NCBI GenBank assembly: GCA_025331565.1
Contig: JAFREQ010000061.1
Coordinates: 2,385,501-2,449,500 of the forward strand
DNA from: Holacanthus passer
Lineage: Eukaryota; Chordata; Actinopteri; Pomacanthidae
DNA: 64,000 nt
Direction of reading: 5' to 3'
Shown here: piece by piece, positions 46,801 to 59,538 of the stretch
Position numbering within the stretch: position 1 is the first letter of the stretch
How the letters are laid out: every line of letters starts with the position of its first letter
Program-made: the position numbers and the translations under genes
Notes under the pieces: model-generated
What the model was told of the DNA's origin: nothing
The model's database searches: none
The model's input: the letters and a program-made list of their open reading frames with translations, nothing else

Positions 46801-49737
46801 CTCGGCGCGCTCTTTTAAAGACTGTGCTCGAGACGTTTAAATAAGATAATGAACGGAGCGAATGTGGGAAGCACAGATGGGGTTTTTAATGTTTCAGCAC
46901 CTCATGAACACGGTCCAATTACTAAAACACAGATAACATGTAAAGGAGCCGTCACTTTTCTCTCTGACATTTGCTCACACAGAAAGCCCTAGTTTGGGTC
47001 CACTGAGAGCTCCATTGAAAGGGTCATCTGAGCTCAGCACGCCAATTAATCCTGCCACTCATCAGGAGCTTGCTGGAGAATGGCAGTGGTTTATGGTGGA
47101 ATTATGCTCTGCACTAATTAGCGGTTAGCGTTGACAGCGTCGAGGAGAAATAGTGAACTGGATCATGTGACAGCGTGGACAGAAGAGACTGGCTGCTAAT
47201 GCTGCCTTTAACACACCTATCACTCAGCAGGGGGGCGGACTGTCAATATCCTCTCTCCAGCTCGAACCATTCATACATGTTTCTTTACAAATCTCCTGCT
47301 TCCTGTTCTCCTCTCCTCCATCCCTTTCTCCTCCACCCGTTCTTTTCTTGTCACCCAGCCAGCCCTCTGGCTGTGCGCCTCACAGTTGCCATGGTAATGA
47401 TATAGTTTCTCATCTCTGTAATGTGATGTCTTATTAGGTTTCATTGGGGCGTGTGTCACTATTTTATTTCACGCGCCATTTGGCGAGCTTCGGTCTCCTG
47501 TCGAAAAAAACCTCGAGCCTGAGAGGTGAGCAGCGAGTGCACCGACAGCAAAGTGTGAAAGCTCCGTCATGTGAGGGTCCTGATGGAGAGGACGAGGACG
47601 AGATTGAGCGAGACAGAGCGAGAGATATGTGGGGCAGTTGCCTGCTGTAACTACATTATATTTCTTCTTGGTGCACAGTATTAACTTGCAGAACAGACAC
47701 ATGAATGGTAATGTGAAAGCATGCTCGTCCCTCGGTAGCTCTGCCTTTCTCTCTGTTCTGTGAGGCTGGCACACCGGGGAGGGGTTTCAGCTGCTACCCA
47801 GCAGGAGGCACTGTGTGTGTGTGCTTTCAACCATCCACTGAGAAGGCACTTTATTTGCAGTACACTGTGCCTACTGTACCTCCATCTGACTTGAGAGGGT
47901 TTTGCAGATGGGTTGGTTGATGTGAACCGGTGATGATCCAGTGCTCAGAGAACTGCTGCTGCTGTCACTGCTGCAGACACTTTCACTTTCCTCTGGCAGA
48001 TCTGCACAGTGTTCGTGCTGTAGCTTGATAATCAATGCTTGTATTTGCAGTGACGGCCCGTGTGTTTGTGGGGAACTCGTCCTTTTAAGTCGTCAGCGTG
48101 CCTTGCATTGTTCTCCTCTGTGTGCGTGCAATTATAACTGGTGCTTTGAACGGCTGTGAAGAAAACGGTGGGAAGGGGGCTGCAGTCAATAACTGATCAA
48201 TATTAGCCCAGATGCCACTGTCAAACACATCAATAGAGTTTCTCCAACGGTGGTTTTTATCCCCCACCGTGTATTAACTGCCTTATGTCAGCCCGCGGGG
48301 CTTTTAAAAATTACCCTCCTCGTTTCATCTGTCCTGTCTTTGCAGATGTGGACCTCCATAGGCAGCTTGTGTCGAGCAGTGACAGCCTGGATTGTGCGAT
48401 TGTGGCTATTGAACTGGCTATTGGGGTGGTAATTGCACATCACCACTTCTCTTAATTTGCACAGGATTGCAGCAGCCGAATGAAGCCGCTCTGTTTCTCA
48501 CTATTTCCAATTTGAAAGTACTCCACATTTCATCGGGGGGGTTGAGTGTTAAAATGATTTTCGGCAGCCAAGATGACGTTGGTGTTTTATGCTTGAAAAC
48601 GGCCTATTTTCTGGTGGAGGTGCCGAAGCTGGCATCCCATTATATTGTTTTTGTTGCAAGACCAGAAAATGTTGAATGGAAAAATTAGACCACATACAAA
48701 GAGCCATTTAATTAAGTGTGCAGACTAACAACCGAGGCAGCGTATCATATCTCTCTCTGTGGAGCTTTTCCAAATCTCATGCATCTCTGTTTGATTGTCT
48801 GCTCAGTTACTCAAATATTAGACTAAACGTGGAGTAGCAGTAGTATATTTTTACCTTTTGAACTTTATGTAGTGCCCTGTCAACAGCATAAGGTTTAATT
48901 TACACGGTTCCAACCCACCAAACTGTGCTGAAATACAGCTTTGAAGTTCCCTTGTCGTCCGTTTTAATGACGCTCTCAGAAACCTTCTCTTGGCTCTGTG
49001 GTCGAGGAAGCAGGTGACAGAAAAGACCAAATCTCCCTGTGTGTGTTTGTGAAGAGACCCAGGCACTGAAATGCCTTGTTTACAAGTGTTGGGGCCTGTG
49101 TGTGCAGAGCTTTGGATAAAGCGTGGCTATCTAGGTGAAGCGTGGTTCGGTTTGTTCTCTTGGGGTGCGCTTGTTTTTTTGTGTATCCTAGCCAGGCTCA
49201 TAGAGGAGGGCTGGTGTGCTTTGGATGGCATCTGTTGTCTTTCCTTCTCCTCCGGGCTCCGTGCCAGGCATGTGTTTGTCAGATGGCAGTGCTGGTAAGA
49301 TGGAGGCTTCTAATATATCTTGACACGTTCGCTCTGCGTTCTCCCTGACTGGGTCATTTGTAGTATTTTGAAATCTTGGCACATTATAATTTGTATCTAC
49401 ATTAATCACAAGTCAAATTAAAACGCCGCTCCCTGAGCACAGATTTGATACTGTTACACCAGGAGGCTGTTTAAAGAAATTAATTTCAGCAAGCGTTTCA
49501 CTCATAATAGACCTTGAACTTTACAGTTAACTTGGGTTAATATGCCGTCCTTGAAAATGTGTTCGTGTCTTTAGTCTCTTTACAAAATCAAGCAAACAGT
49601 TTAATGAATAAAAAATAAATGTTTGTAATGATTAGATGCTGAATGTGGACAAAGAGATGTTAAATTGCTCTGAGAAATTTAATGGCATGGAGTTGATTGT
49701 TCAGTAGCCCGGGGGTGTGTGATGAAGAAAACAAAAA

Positions 49738-49739
<2 letters not shown>

Positions 49740-49768
<29 letters not shown>
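49740..49768. repeat. (GT)n microsatellite
   Basis: A perfect GT run of 29 bases in intronic sequence. Confidence 0.92.
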
Positions 49769-52700
49769 CCATTTGATAAAACATGCTCTCAGTTTAATAA
49801 ATGATGCCCAAGAATTACTTATTCGTGCTCTCAATTCATATATTTTGCCTCTTCCCCTCAGCAGCTTTGAGCATTCAGTCAGCCAGATGTTTGAAGAAGA
49901 TGATTAAGAAGACATTTATGAAGTGCTGCAGAACTCTGAAGCTGAGCTCTTCTGAACTGAATGATATCATCTTTAACTTTTCAATAACGCTCCTCAAACT
50001 GCTGCAGAAGTTGACCAACACTCAGGAATTTGCTTTGCCAGGAGAAAGATGGTGATGTGGGAAATGCGATGTATAGATGAAAAAGAACGACAAAGACATT
50101 CTTCTGTAGGTTACATGCTGTCGTGCTGCAGGCGTTTGTCCTGCAGTGGAGGCTTCGCTCATATTATCAATACAGTTTCTGGTAAATGAGTCAGTTGATC
50201 GTCTAATGCGTTCACAGCACTGCAGCATCAGGATCATTTCGGATTGTTTCATGCGGCTCTGGATTCAAGCTCGGCCAGAGAGAGAATTAATTACACTGTG
50301 TAAAATGTGAAATTTGAAGGTGTCCAGTCTTCAGCTCTCTTCTCTGCTTGGGAGAAGCAGATTTAGGTCAGGGAGATTTGGGGGTGGCAGAGCAGCTGGA
50401 GAGCTTGTTCTGGACTGTCAAAGCTGCCCTGTATACCATCTGGATGGGCTGATAGTGCTGCAAAGCCAGTGATCCTCTTTGGAGAACTGTGTGGATCTGC
50501 ATAGCAAGAAGCCTCAGATGCAACTCTACCTCTGATGCAATGAAACTTGAGGTGATAATGGCATCACATGCATACGTGCACATGGGCTGTTCACCTGAAC
50601 GTGCGTGATCGCACCTTCACAGACACAAATGTAACCTGGCAGAGTGTTCACCGAATGTCCAAAAAGTCAGCACTATGGGAATATATTACCCATTCACCCC
50701 GAGGTCCAGAAAGTGCTTTAACAGCTGAGAATAGCCTCACAGATTTCTTCTTCACCTTCAGCTCTCCACGTCAGCGCAGCCGTGTCCAGGAAGGCCAGGC
50801 TGTTCCCAAAGAGTCATCCAAGCAGTCACAACTTTCATGCTCAGCAGCAGCCCTTTATGCCTCAGTAATAATCGGTACACAGTGATGAAGACTTAACATT
50901 TCACACTGAAAGCTTTTACAGCCAGGATTCACTTGTCAGATTTGGGATGTGTAATGCAAGTTTGCAATCTCGGATATCGCCGTGTGACAGTCAGTCTGAG
51001 CGTCGGTGTGAAAGCGTGGGCTTGCCCCCCTTTCCTGCCTGCGACTCGCATTTCTCTCCGGTTCAGAGGGTTTCTGATAAAGCCAACTGAACAGAAATGC
51101 CTGAATAGTGAATACAGTTGATGAGAAAATCCACTTTTTTTTTTTTTTTATCCCTAAATCCACTTCTTGTCGAGATGCCATTTACTGTAGTAATCGCGCC
51201 TCAAGCACCACTTCTGCTCAGCCTGTTGTGGAGCACTCTTCCTAAGTGGAAGGTGAAAATGAACATTGCACCTCTCAATTGAAGCTGTGACGCCAGTTAT
51301 CATACCTTTGATTTCATTCCTAAGTGTTAATAAATTTTCTGTTGATGCTAATGAGCAGATAATGCAGTCTACGTCCGTGTGTTTTTTTAATAGTCAGTGT
51401 GGGTCGTGAAGCCCAGACGGTAATTTACACTCTGTTGTACAGCTGGTGGTTTTATCCAGACGGGCTAATTGGTCAAAGATGCTCAAATCCTGATGCTAAA
51501 CATTGGCTTCCCATACATTATCAGATCTCGACCGGTACCCAGGGAGGTACTTTTTCTGATCTTATGGAGTTTCATTCATTATTTATTCAACCATCAGGAA
51601 AACACAGTCATGAAACTTTCACACGTCGCCCTCTGAGAACGTTCTTGATAACTTTGCATGTTTTTCTGACTGTGTTCTAGCTATATATAGTACTTGTGTC
51701 GTTTACAAAGTATGGGGTTGTTTGCTCTTGCGCATTACATCATTTTGCTTATCTCCACACGGACCACACACTGCGCGTAGCAAGCGTGATGAAAGACAAT
51801 GGATGATTGATGCACACAGAACATCCACACATCTGTTGTGCTCCTCGGGGGAGTTTTCAGGGATGCCCGGCCCCTTTGAGAGGTGCTGGGGTGTGGGAAG
51901 CTGCAGTTGGGACACGACGTGGAAACTCCGCAACTCTAAAACTCAGCTTTCACCAGCATTACATCATCCCTCGGCCTTTTTCTCCAACCACATCAAACGG
52001 TCCTGAGGCGAGGCCTGTTTACAGGGAAGGGCCGTAGATGGGCTCCACTGGGCTTTCGGTTGCCCTGAAACCTGGTCTCCTAGTCTTCATGTTTTCTGGC
52101 ACCTGCGAGCTCAAGATCTGACCCAAAGTAAATGTTATGATTAAAGTTTAAAAGAGGTTCAGCAATGTCACAGTTGTTTAGATTGACAATAGCTCTCTGT
52201 GGAAAAACGTTACGCCTTCATTCATTTCAGTGATGCCGCTGTGTCGGCCTGACGCAGAGGCAAAAAACACAGTCGAAGCTGTTCAACTCTGTGCACAATG
52301 CAACGCAGTGTCGTCCTGCTATGTGCTGAATTATCCAATTAAATGTTTACATATTCTATATTGCTTTTTAGCATGAATGGTGTAAATACACTTTACTCCT
52401 TCTGTGCTCCTTTATCATTTTATTATAAAACGCTGTGCAGAGTTTTGGGCTCTGATAAGTCTTTAAACTCGTTGATGTATGAAACTAGAGCTCCTGGGTT
52501 GTATTTTATTACTTTATTTTATTTTATTATTACACTGCAACCTGTAGCAACAGGGCCACACTCAGAGTCTCAGCATGCTTCAAACAAACTGTTGAATCGT
52601 CTAAAACCTTCTCATGCCTCCGAGAAGAGAATGAAAGTGTGTGCCCTAATCCCTATTCTTATGGTTCATTGCATCAAGACCACAGAAGGAGAAATGTGAA

Positions 52701-55269
52701 AGCTACAGAGTTCTTAAAAAGAGATCAGGGCAATTGGGGAGGGGGGCTGTGACAGGAGGGTTTATATCCCGCCTTCACGTGTGGCCATTCAGAACAGTTT
52801 TGTCTTTAAACATCTTATGACCTGGTTTGTTTCAAACATACTGAACCCTTAACGCAGCCTTGTGTGTTTTTCATCAAAGCTATTTTCACTCTGAACGCCC
52901 GCTAAGATGTTTATGGTCACTGTGAGTAGCACTTGATCATGATTCAACTCCATGTCCCATGAAGTGATTCAATTCAGCTAATAATAAATCCAACAAATAA
53001 GCCATTGTCACATTAAGCAGCCCTGCATGCATCTTAATATCACGTAGCCTTTAGTTATGAGTTGCCACAAATTTTTATTAAGTGCTCTGACAAAGGGGCA
53101 TGACATAGTTATGAAATAAAATATGGTTGATTGGAGTCACTGTTTTTCTGATGTGCTTCAGTCGGAGGGTGATGGAGTTGTTCTGATGTGATGCATGCCA
53201 AATGGAGTCCGATGAAGTGATGAGTCACGGAGGAGTGTGTCAGCGCCGAGGCCCAGCGAAGGCTGCGTCTGTATCCAGCCGGGATTCTGGAAGGGGTGGG
53301 GCGGGGTGTGCGGCGCAGGGCGCGGGTGGTGATGGATGAGGACCGAGCGAGAGAAGGACGAGGCGTGAAATAGAATGAGGATGAAGGACAGAGAAGTCCT
53401 GGCCGGCCCGGGGAGGAGCAAGGAGACTGCGAGGCAGAGATGGAGAGACTGGGAGTGGAGACAGAATGAGGGTCAGAGAGAGACTAACCTACTCGGAAAA
53501 CTGCTGATGTTTGCTCCTCTGAGCTGCGCCGTGGCTTCACGCTTAAATTTGCATTCACTCAGACGGTATCAGGAAAGTGTATCAGGTAAGTATTCTTCCT
53601 CAGCTGTCAGACCTGTGAAGGTCAACACGTCAATGAAGGAGACGCTGGAAGGGCGAAGAGCTCGGCAACACTATTAATACCTTTTCAGTTGTTTTATTTT
53701 TTGACCCTAAACCTTAAGATTTTAAAGTTTCTGTCTCTTCTAATTTAATGGCATTGGCTATTTTTTAATGATAAAAATCCCACATGCTGAGACTTCCACC
53801 AAGATTGTGTCAATCTGGCCACATAATATTAGATATATTATAGGAAATTCACGAATGTTAATGTCCTGTTGGCCACCAGACGTGCAAACATTACCTCCTT
53901 TGTAAGATTAATAAGGTTAATGTCAAGTTCAGACTACACCATATTTTTGTCATGATATTTAGGCCATTATAGAGTCATATATTTTTGCCATGTCCTGACT
54001 GATAGACATAACAGACTAGACTTTGCTGTCACCAGGAAGGAGGTGCTACAGACCGACTTCCAGGAACAGTATAAACAAACGGTGCTGGTGTGTATGATAC
54101 TGACTGTCTCGTGTTTGGAAAAGCCTAAAAAAGTAAGCAAAAGCAACGGTGACCTTTCCTCATTCCCTTTCATTTTGTGCTCCTATTGGTCGACATTCGG
54201 GACACGTCATGGAATTTGTTGTGGAAGGCAAAAAATATCTAATGATGTCGTTCCCTGATGCGGCGTCGGTTGTTGTCCATGACACACTACACGGGATAAA
54301 ATGATGGATTGACTCGTCTGATGCCCGTCGTCATCCCTAACCCGTTCTGACACCCCACGTCTCCCAGGTCGGGCTGATATGGTGAAGTCTGAACCCGACG
54401 CAAGAGGCTATTTGAAAAAGTAATTACAGACATTTTGTGACTTTCTTTTACATTTTTTTTAAGGAAAATTAAAGTTCTTTTGAGCAAAATGTCTTATTGG
54501 TTTTTTTTTATTATAAATATTTAAAGCTTGGTTCAAGGCTTCATTTGATTTTCCACCTCAGAGATTTATGCAGTGTGGTCTTTGTGTGAGTATTAGATCT
54601 TTTAGCCCTGATCAAAGTGAAACAACTAAACATTTTGTGCATTAATATGAAAGAAACGGGCTACAGAGACTCACCATCTTTAACTTGATTATCCTTTATT
54701 ATGAGATCTTTCATTTGAAGAGCACAGAAATGCCAGGAGAAATACAGTTTATTAAGACGATGTAAGACAATTTAAAAAGCCGGAAAGTCCTGTTTTTTTC
54801 ACACCAACACATTAAGAACCTATGACTTAACTTCTCATCCAGCAAATGAATCTATTTCTGCACGCTTCATGCTCTCCGACATTGAGAAAACGAACTGGGA
54901 TTTAAAATGAAGAGAATTATATCACGCTGGGATGGAACAAACTCAGCGGGTGGTGTGATTCACATTTTTCCCCCCTCCACCTTGTATCGAGGATATTCCA
55001 AGATTAAGCACATTCATATTCTTAACACTGTCATAGTAATGTAAATGTAATGACTTCATTGTTCACACTGTAGCCTGGAAAAGAAACCTCTCCTGTGTGC
55101 TTTTTTAACTGCATTTCTAATGACCTTCCAAATGGTCATCTATACTGGAAGTCCTGCTGGGGATCTGCAAATTACTGCTGAATTGTGGGTAAATGAAGCT
55201 TTCGTTCCGGCTGTGAGCTGTCATGATGTGTTTGAGGGAAGTGGGATTGTATTCATGCGTGCACACATG

Positions 55270-55271
<2 letters not shown>

Positions 55272-55324
<53 letters not shown>
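55272..55324. repeat. (CA)n microsatellite, longest in the window
   Basis: A perfect CA run of about 53 bases. It lies 230 bases upstream of the exon-like segment at 55551. Confidence 0.96.
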
Positions 55325-55325
<1 letters not shown>

Positions 55326-55550
55326 GTGGAGGCAAAGACAGAAGGATTCATCAGTCATTGAGTCACGCTGAGGGTGGCAGCTTAAAGGAAGCGGTGTCCT
55401 TTCTGTCTCTTACGGTCCCTCTCTTACTTTCACTCGCATCCATTAGTTTATCTGTCACTCCTCGTCCCTCCTCCGTGCATCCTCTACTCTCTCTCCTCCT
55501 GCCCATCCTAGTGTGGCCTGACCTTCCTTGGGTTGTCTTCCTGTCTTCAG

Positions 55551-55756
55551 CGGGGCCGGCGGGGGAGAGGGGCCGGCTGTTACCGGGCCAGCCAGATGGC
55601 AGGGTCTAGCCTGGGACCGGAGACTCGGACTGGGGCGGACCCACTGGCCAAACTGGTGACTGTGGCGGCAGACAGGAGCTCTGTGGGAAGCGGCTCCACC
55701 ACCACCACAGCCTCCCTCCAACAAATGCTAATTAGCTGTCTTTAGCGCTCAGACAG
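55551..55756 (+). other. Exon-like segment with strong splice signals (unassigned)
   Basis: A long pyrimidine tract ending tgtcttcctgtcttcag precedes 206 GC-rich bases, followed by the donor GTGAGC at 55757. An ATG at 55596 opens a 49-codon frame, MAGSSLGPETRTGADPLAKL onward, rich in Ser/Thr/Gly, which stops at 55743-55745 just before the donor. I do not recognise the peptide. The segment could be a cassette or alternative 5' exon of ttc28, an exon of a non-coding RNA, or a chance arrangement in GC-rich sequence. Confidence 0.35.
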
Positions 55757-57078
55757 GTGAGCTGACAGTCTGAGTTGTGGCTTTGGCGTCACTTTATCAC
55801 AGGTGTAGTTTTTGTCCCAGCGCTCTTCCACACTTTCACTGCAGACTCTTAGCTGACAGGAGGCTGAGCTGGAGTGGGATGAAGATGATTGGAGTAGAAA
55901 AGTCAAACCGATGACAAGGAGGTTTGACAGCAGGGGAGGAAGCTGGTGGGGGTGAGAGGCAGCATGTGTTGAAGAGTTTGATAGGAAAGGACTGGAGTGT
56001 TGCCGTCCTTGGAGTGGAGTCAAACCCCCTACCACTCTCTTCTTCTGCTACATCAGCTCCTGAGCCTCGACACGACGCGTATCAATAGCGCGAGCCTGTT
56101 TTATTTCTGGTGAAGCATTCGATGCACCTTGCCCGAGGATATCCTCTAAGCCACCCCGTTAGTATCGCGAATCATAAAGTATGCTTTACGTAACCCTCGT
56201 TTCAAAGGAAGCGGCGAGCACAGCTGTTTGACTCAGCCGCTCTCAAAACACGGCCTGCATGCAAATGAAGTCATCTTGCTGATACATTAGAGCGGCGGCT
56301 GTTATCAGAGCGGTCAGGGTGAGAGAGGACAACTAATTCTGGTGGGGCAAACAACAGCGCGACTTTCCTGTAACTGAGCTCTCTGTATTCCGACCCGCGA
56401 GTCAGGTGTTGAGATGAAAGAGAGGCCTGCCTGTGCTACATGGCTAATTTAGGGGATTAACACCTGTTCTACCGAGGCAGATTAATCCTAATCCTGCTTT
56501 AACCCCTTTGATCTGAAGTCAGACTGATTTAAAGAGTGGACTGGCCTAATCCCTTCACAGAAACTGCAGGTAGTCGATGGAGCGGCTGGCTCCACGCTAC
56601 AGTATTTACTGTACTCAATACCACAACTTTGCCTTCATTTACTTTTCCTTTCGTCCTCTGCAAAAAGGGATGGAGTCATGGCTGAATCCTTTTGTGCATC
56701 ACTCCTCCCTCTCCACTTCAGAGGGGTTAATTCACATTTGATGCGCTCTCACAAGGTTAGATTCGTAAGGGCAGGAAGAGCTGTCATTGGCATAATAAGC
56801 CTCGAGCATTAACGCATTACAGGCCGATCGCTGATGAAGAGCTGTTTTTGTCGAACACAGAAACCACAGTGTCGGCTCTGGCTTTGGCTCAGACACACTT
56901 CGCTTTTACAAATCTGCATTTTAACAACCGCACTAACCAAACGAGAAGCTGCAGAGGATCATAGAAGTAGTTAAATATTTGCGCAGTTATTTGCTATTAA
57001 TTGTAGTCTGTTCAAGAGATCATCAGTCATAAATTGTGGCTTTAATGCTTTAATGGGCTTATTATGATTACCAGATTG

Positions 57079-57172
57079 TGGTGTGTGTGTGCGTGCGTGC
57101 GTGCGTGTGCGTGGGTGTGTGTTTGTGATGGGAACACATGGATGCATTTGATATGAGAGAGAGAGAGAGAGA
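57079..57172. repeat. Compound GT / GCGT / GA microsatellite
   Basis: tgtgtgtgtgcgtgcgtgcg is followed by further GT units to 57122. After a short unique spacer there is a perfect GA run at 57155-57172. Confidence 0.85.
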
Positions 57173-59485
57173 AAGGAAAAAAAGAGACTGTGGGAGAATT
57201 TAGATAGATTTGCTGTGGTGACGATGGTGGGAAGAAAGGTAATTGAAAAAGAGAGGCATGAGTTTGGTTTTGGGGTTTTCTAAATGAGGGACTAGAGATG
57301 GGTGGGTCTGACCACAGCATGGTTTTGTGTGTTTCTGTGTGCGTGTGTGCGTGTGTGTGTATTTGTATTCGTGGAAGCAGATAGACACAAACACATTTGA
57401 ATTCATTGTCCTGCTCCGTCTCTATGTTTAGTATATAGACTGAGGAGGACCACACAGGATCTCTGTCTCATGCGTCGGAGTATGTGGCAACGCTGTTATT
57501 ATTGATCCTGCCACGGACGTCAAACCCCAGCGCCTGTTTAACTGCCAGCCTGATTTAAACAATATGCTGGGGCCTGTTTCATCCATGTCCAAGACTACTG
57601 AATTATTAAACACGTCTCTAAAGCAAAGGTCCTTCTCTTTGCATAATGTCTCCCCACAAATCTACTGTTGAGCGACTCCAGGGGATAAACAAGCCCTTCT
57701 TCATTAGCGTAATAGGGAGAAGAGAAAAGAAGAAGAGAAAATTAGGAGATGGGAATAAAAAGATCATAATCATATGTCTTTATCGCGCTGTGTGAAGAAT
57801 CATTGATTAAACGTTATAATGTCTCAATAGAAAGAGAGCTTCCGATAGCATTTTCATTATCACACACTTTACAGAAAACAGATAAGAGTGTTTATGTTTC
57901 CTCCATGGGGCTGAAGATGAGCTCTCGGGTGCATCAGGACACAATGGAAACATTCACACTCCGGGGGCCTCGTAGGAACGCTCGTGAGCCCTGTGCACGG
58001 GTGTTTTTATCTAAATGTAAGCGAGCTTTGTACCTCCGACCCACAAATCACAAATTAGCTCCGACTCACACCAGATCTGGCAGTTATGTCTCGGGATTAG
58101 CGCTCGGTCACGGTCGTAGGAGCCAAAATCCATAGATTCTCTTTCTGTCTTTTAATGCAGTTATTATGCCATCTTTTCTCTGTGCTCCATTAACACTTGT
58201 CTTACTTCTCGTTGCCAGGCTCTTTCAGATCAGCAAATCTGGTAGAAGCTGAATGACATTTGCGAGCATGGTTAAAAAACAGTTTTGCAAGAAATTCTAA
58301 AGCCGACTGAGAGTGCATCTTTACAAAAGCGTTTCTTTGGACCATGGTCTAAATTTCCACTAAATACCACTAAAATCTGTTTAGTAGTTTTTAAAAAATA
58401 TTATGGATACTGACAAAAATCATAAAACACGAATATCTTGTCCTAATGAAGCAGAATGAGCACAGATGATGTTAAATGATAAACATACTTACTAAGACAA
58501 TATTACTGGTATAAACAAAATTATACATTTAGTTTTTAACGCTTTCTTCTTGTTCCAGTTATACGACTGTGCTTGTGCGATTATTTGTTAACATCCACTT
58601 CCTGATGTTTACATTTTTTAACATAGTCTTGTTTCCTCTTTTTTTCTTGCCAGTGTTGTTTGACCAGTTCTCCTGTACCGTCGTCTTCGTCACTGCCTCC
58701 TGCTTGTTTGGCTCGAGGAGGGTGTAAACACTCGTGTGCTTCCTTTGATACACACTTATTTCCATGAGTAACTATTAGAAATTGCTAGTGCAGCATCTCC
58801 CTACTAACAAAAACTGTATTTTCCTGCCAGTGTCAGGAGTGAACCCTGGTGTGTGCATTGCTGAGCGAATGTTTTGCTCCTGACCTCATGTGAATTGGTG
58901 ATTCTAGATGTCGAGTGTGATGTGACATCGAAATGAGATGATCTGCCTGCGGCGCACATCGCTGAGCGAACAACCTGCTGACCAGCAGATGCCGAATCGA
59001 GGGCGTTGAAGAAAGAAATTTGGAAAAAAAACATGTTTTCTTTACTCTCTAGAAAACAGCTTTTGTCATTCATGGCCAAATCATCCCACTCTTTGAACTG
59101 TTTATTAAACTGCGTAGTGAGTAGCGGTTGCCTCCAGCTGAACACTGACCCGAGTGATTCATCCCGGTGTGAGCGAGTGAGTGTTTTGCCTTCGCTCTCT
59201 TCTGCCGTGAGTCTCCTCTCGAGATGAACCGCTCTGCTCCCCGTGGACAGGACCCAGCAAACAAATAAGATTTGGAATGGTTTTCAGGGCCCGTAACATC
59301 AGCCTTTGCTCGGGGCACGTTGGGTGGTCAGTGCATGTGACCTTCTCATAGCGGGACTCCCTAACCCCCATCCATCCCTATTAGAGGACACTTATCAGGG
59401 ACAGCAGCCAGAGTGACACACTCCCAGCTGGGCTTCCCTGGAGAAAATGCTGTGCAGTGTGGGGAAAGATCCCCATGGTGCACTG

Positions 59486-59487
<2 letters not shown>

Positions 59488-59527
<40 letters not shown>

Positions 59528-59538
59528 GTGTGTGTGTG
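59488..59538. repeat. (GT)n microsatellite with one interruption
   Basis: A GT run of about 51 bases broken once by GC. A complementary CA-rich stretch occurs at 59681-59701. Confidence 0.93.

Larger units (their letters stand above)
42509..55271 (+). other. ttc28: ttc28 giant intron, section 4
   Basis: About 12.8 kb. CA/GT microsatellites lie at 43860 and 49740. An exon-like block is at 48346-48428 and a purine-rich, GC-richer block with a strong donor at 53157-53586. Open frames of 60-118 codons show no domain similarity. AT-rich, low-repeat stretches (45600-46000, 47000-47150) may be conserved non-coding DNA. Confidence 0.4.

Noticed and set aside
55223..55335. His-Thr-rich frames on both strands
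   Set aside because: They are translations of the CA microsatellite.
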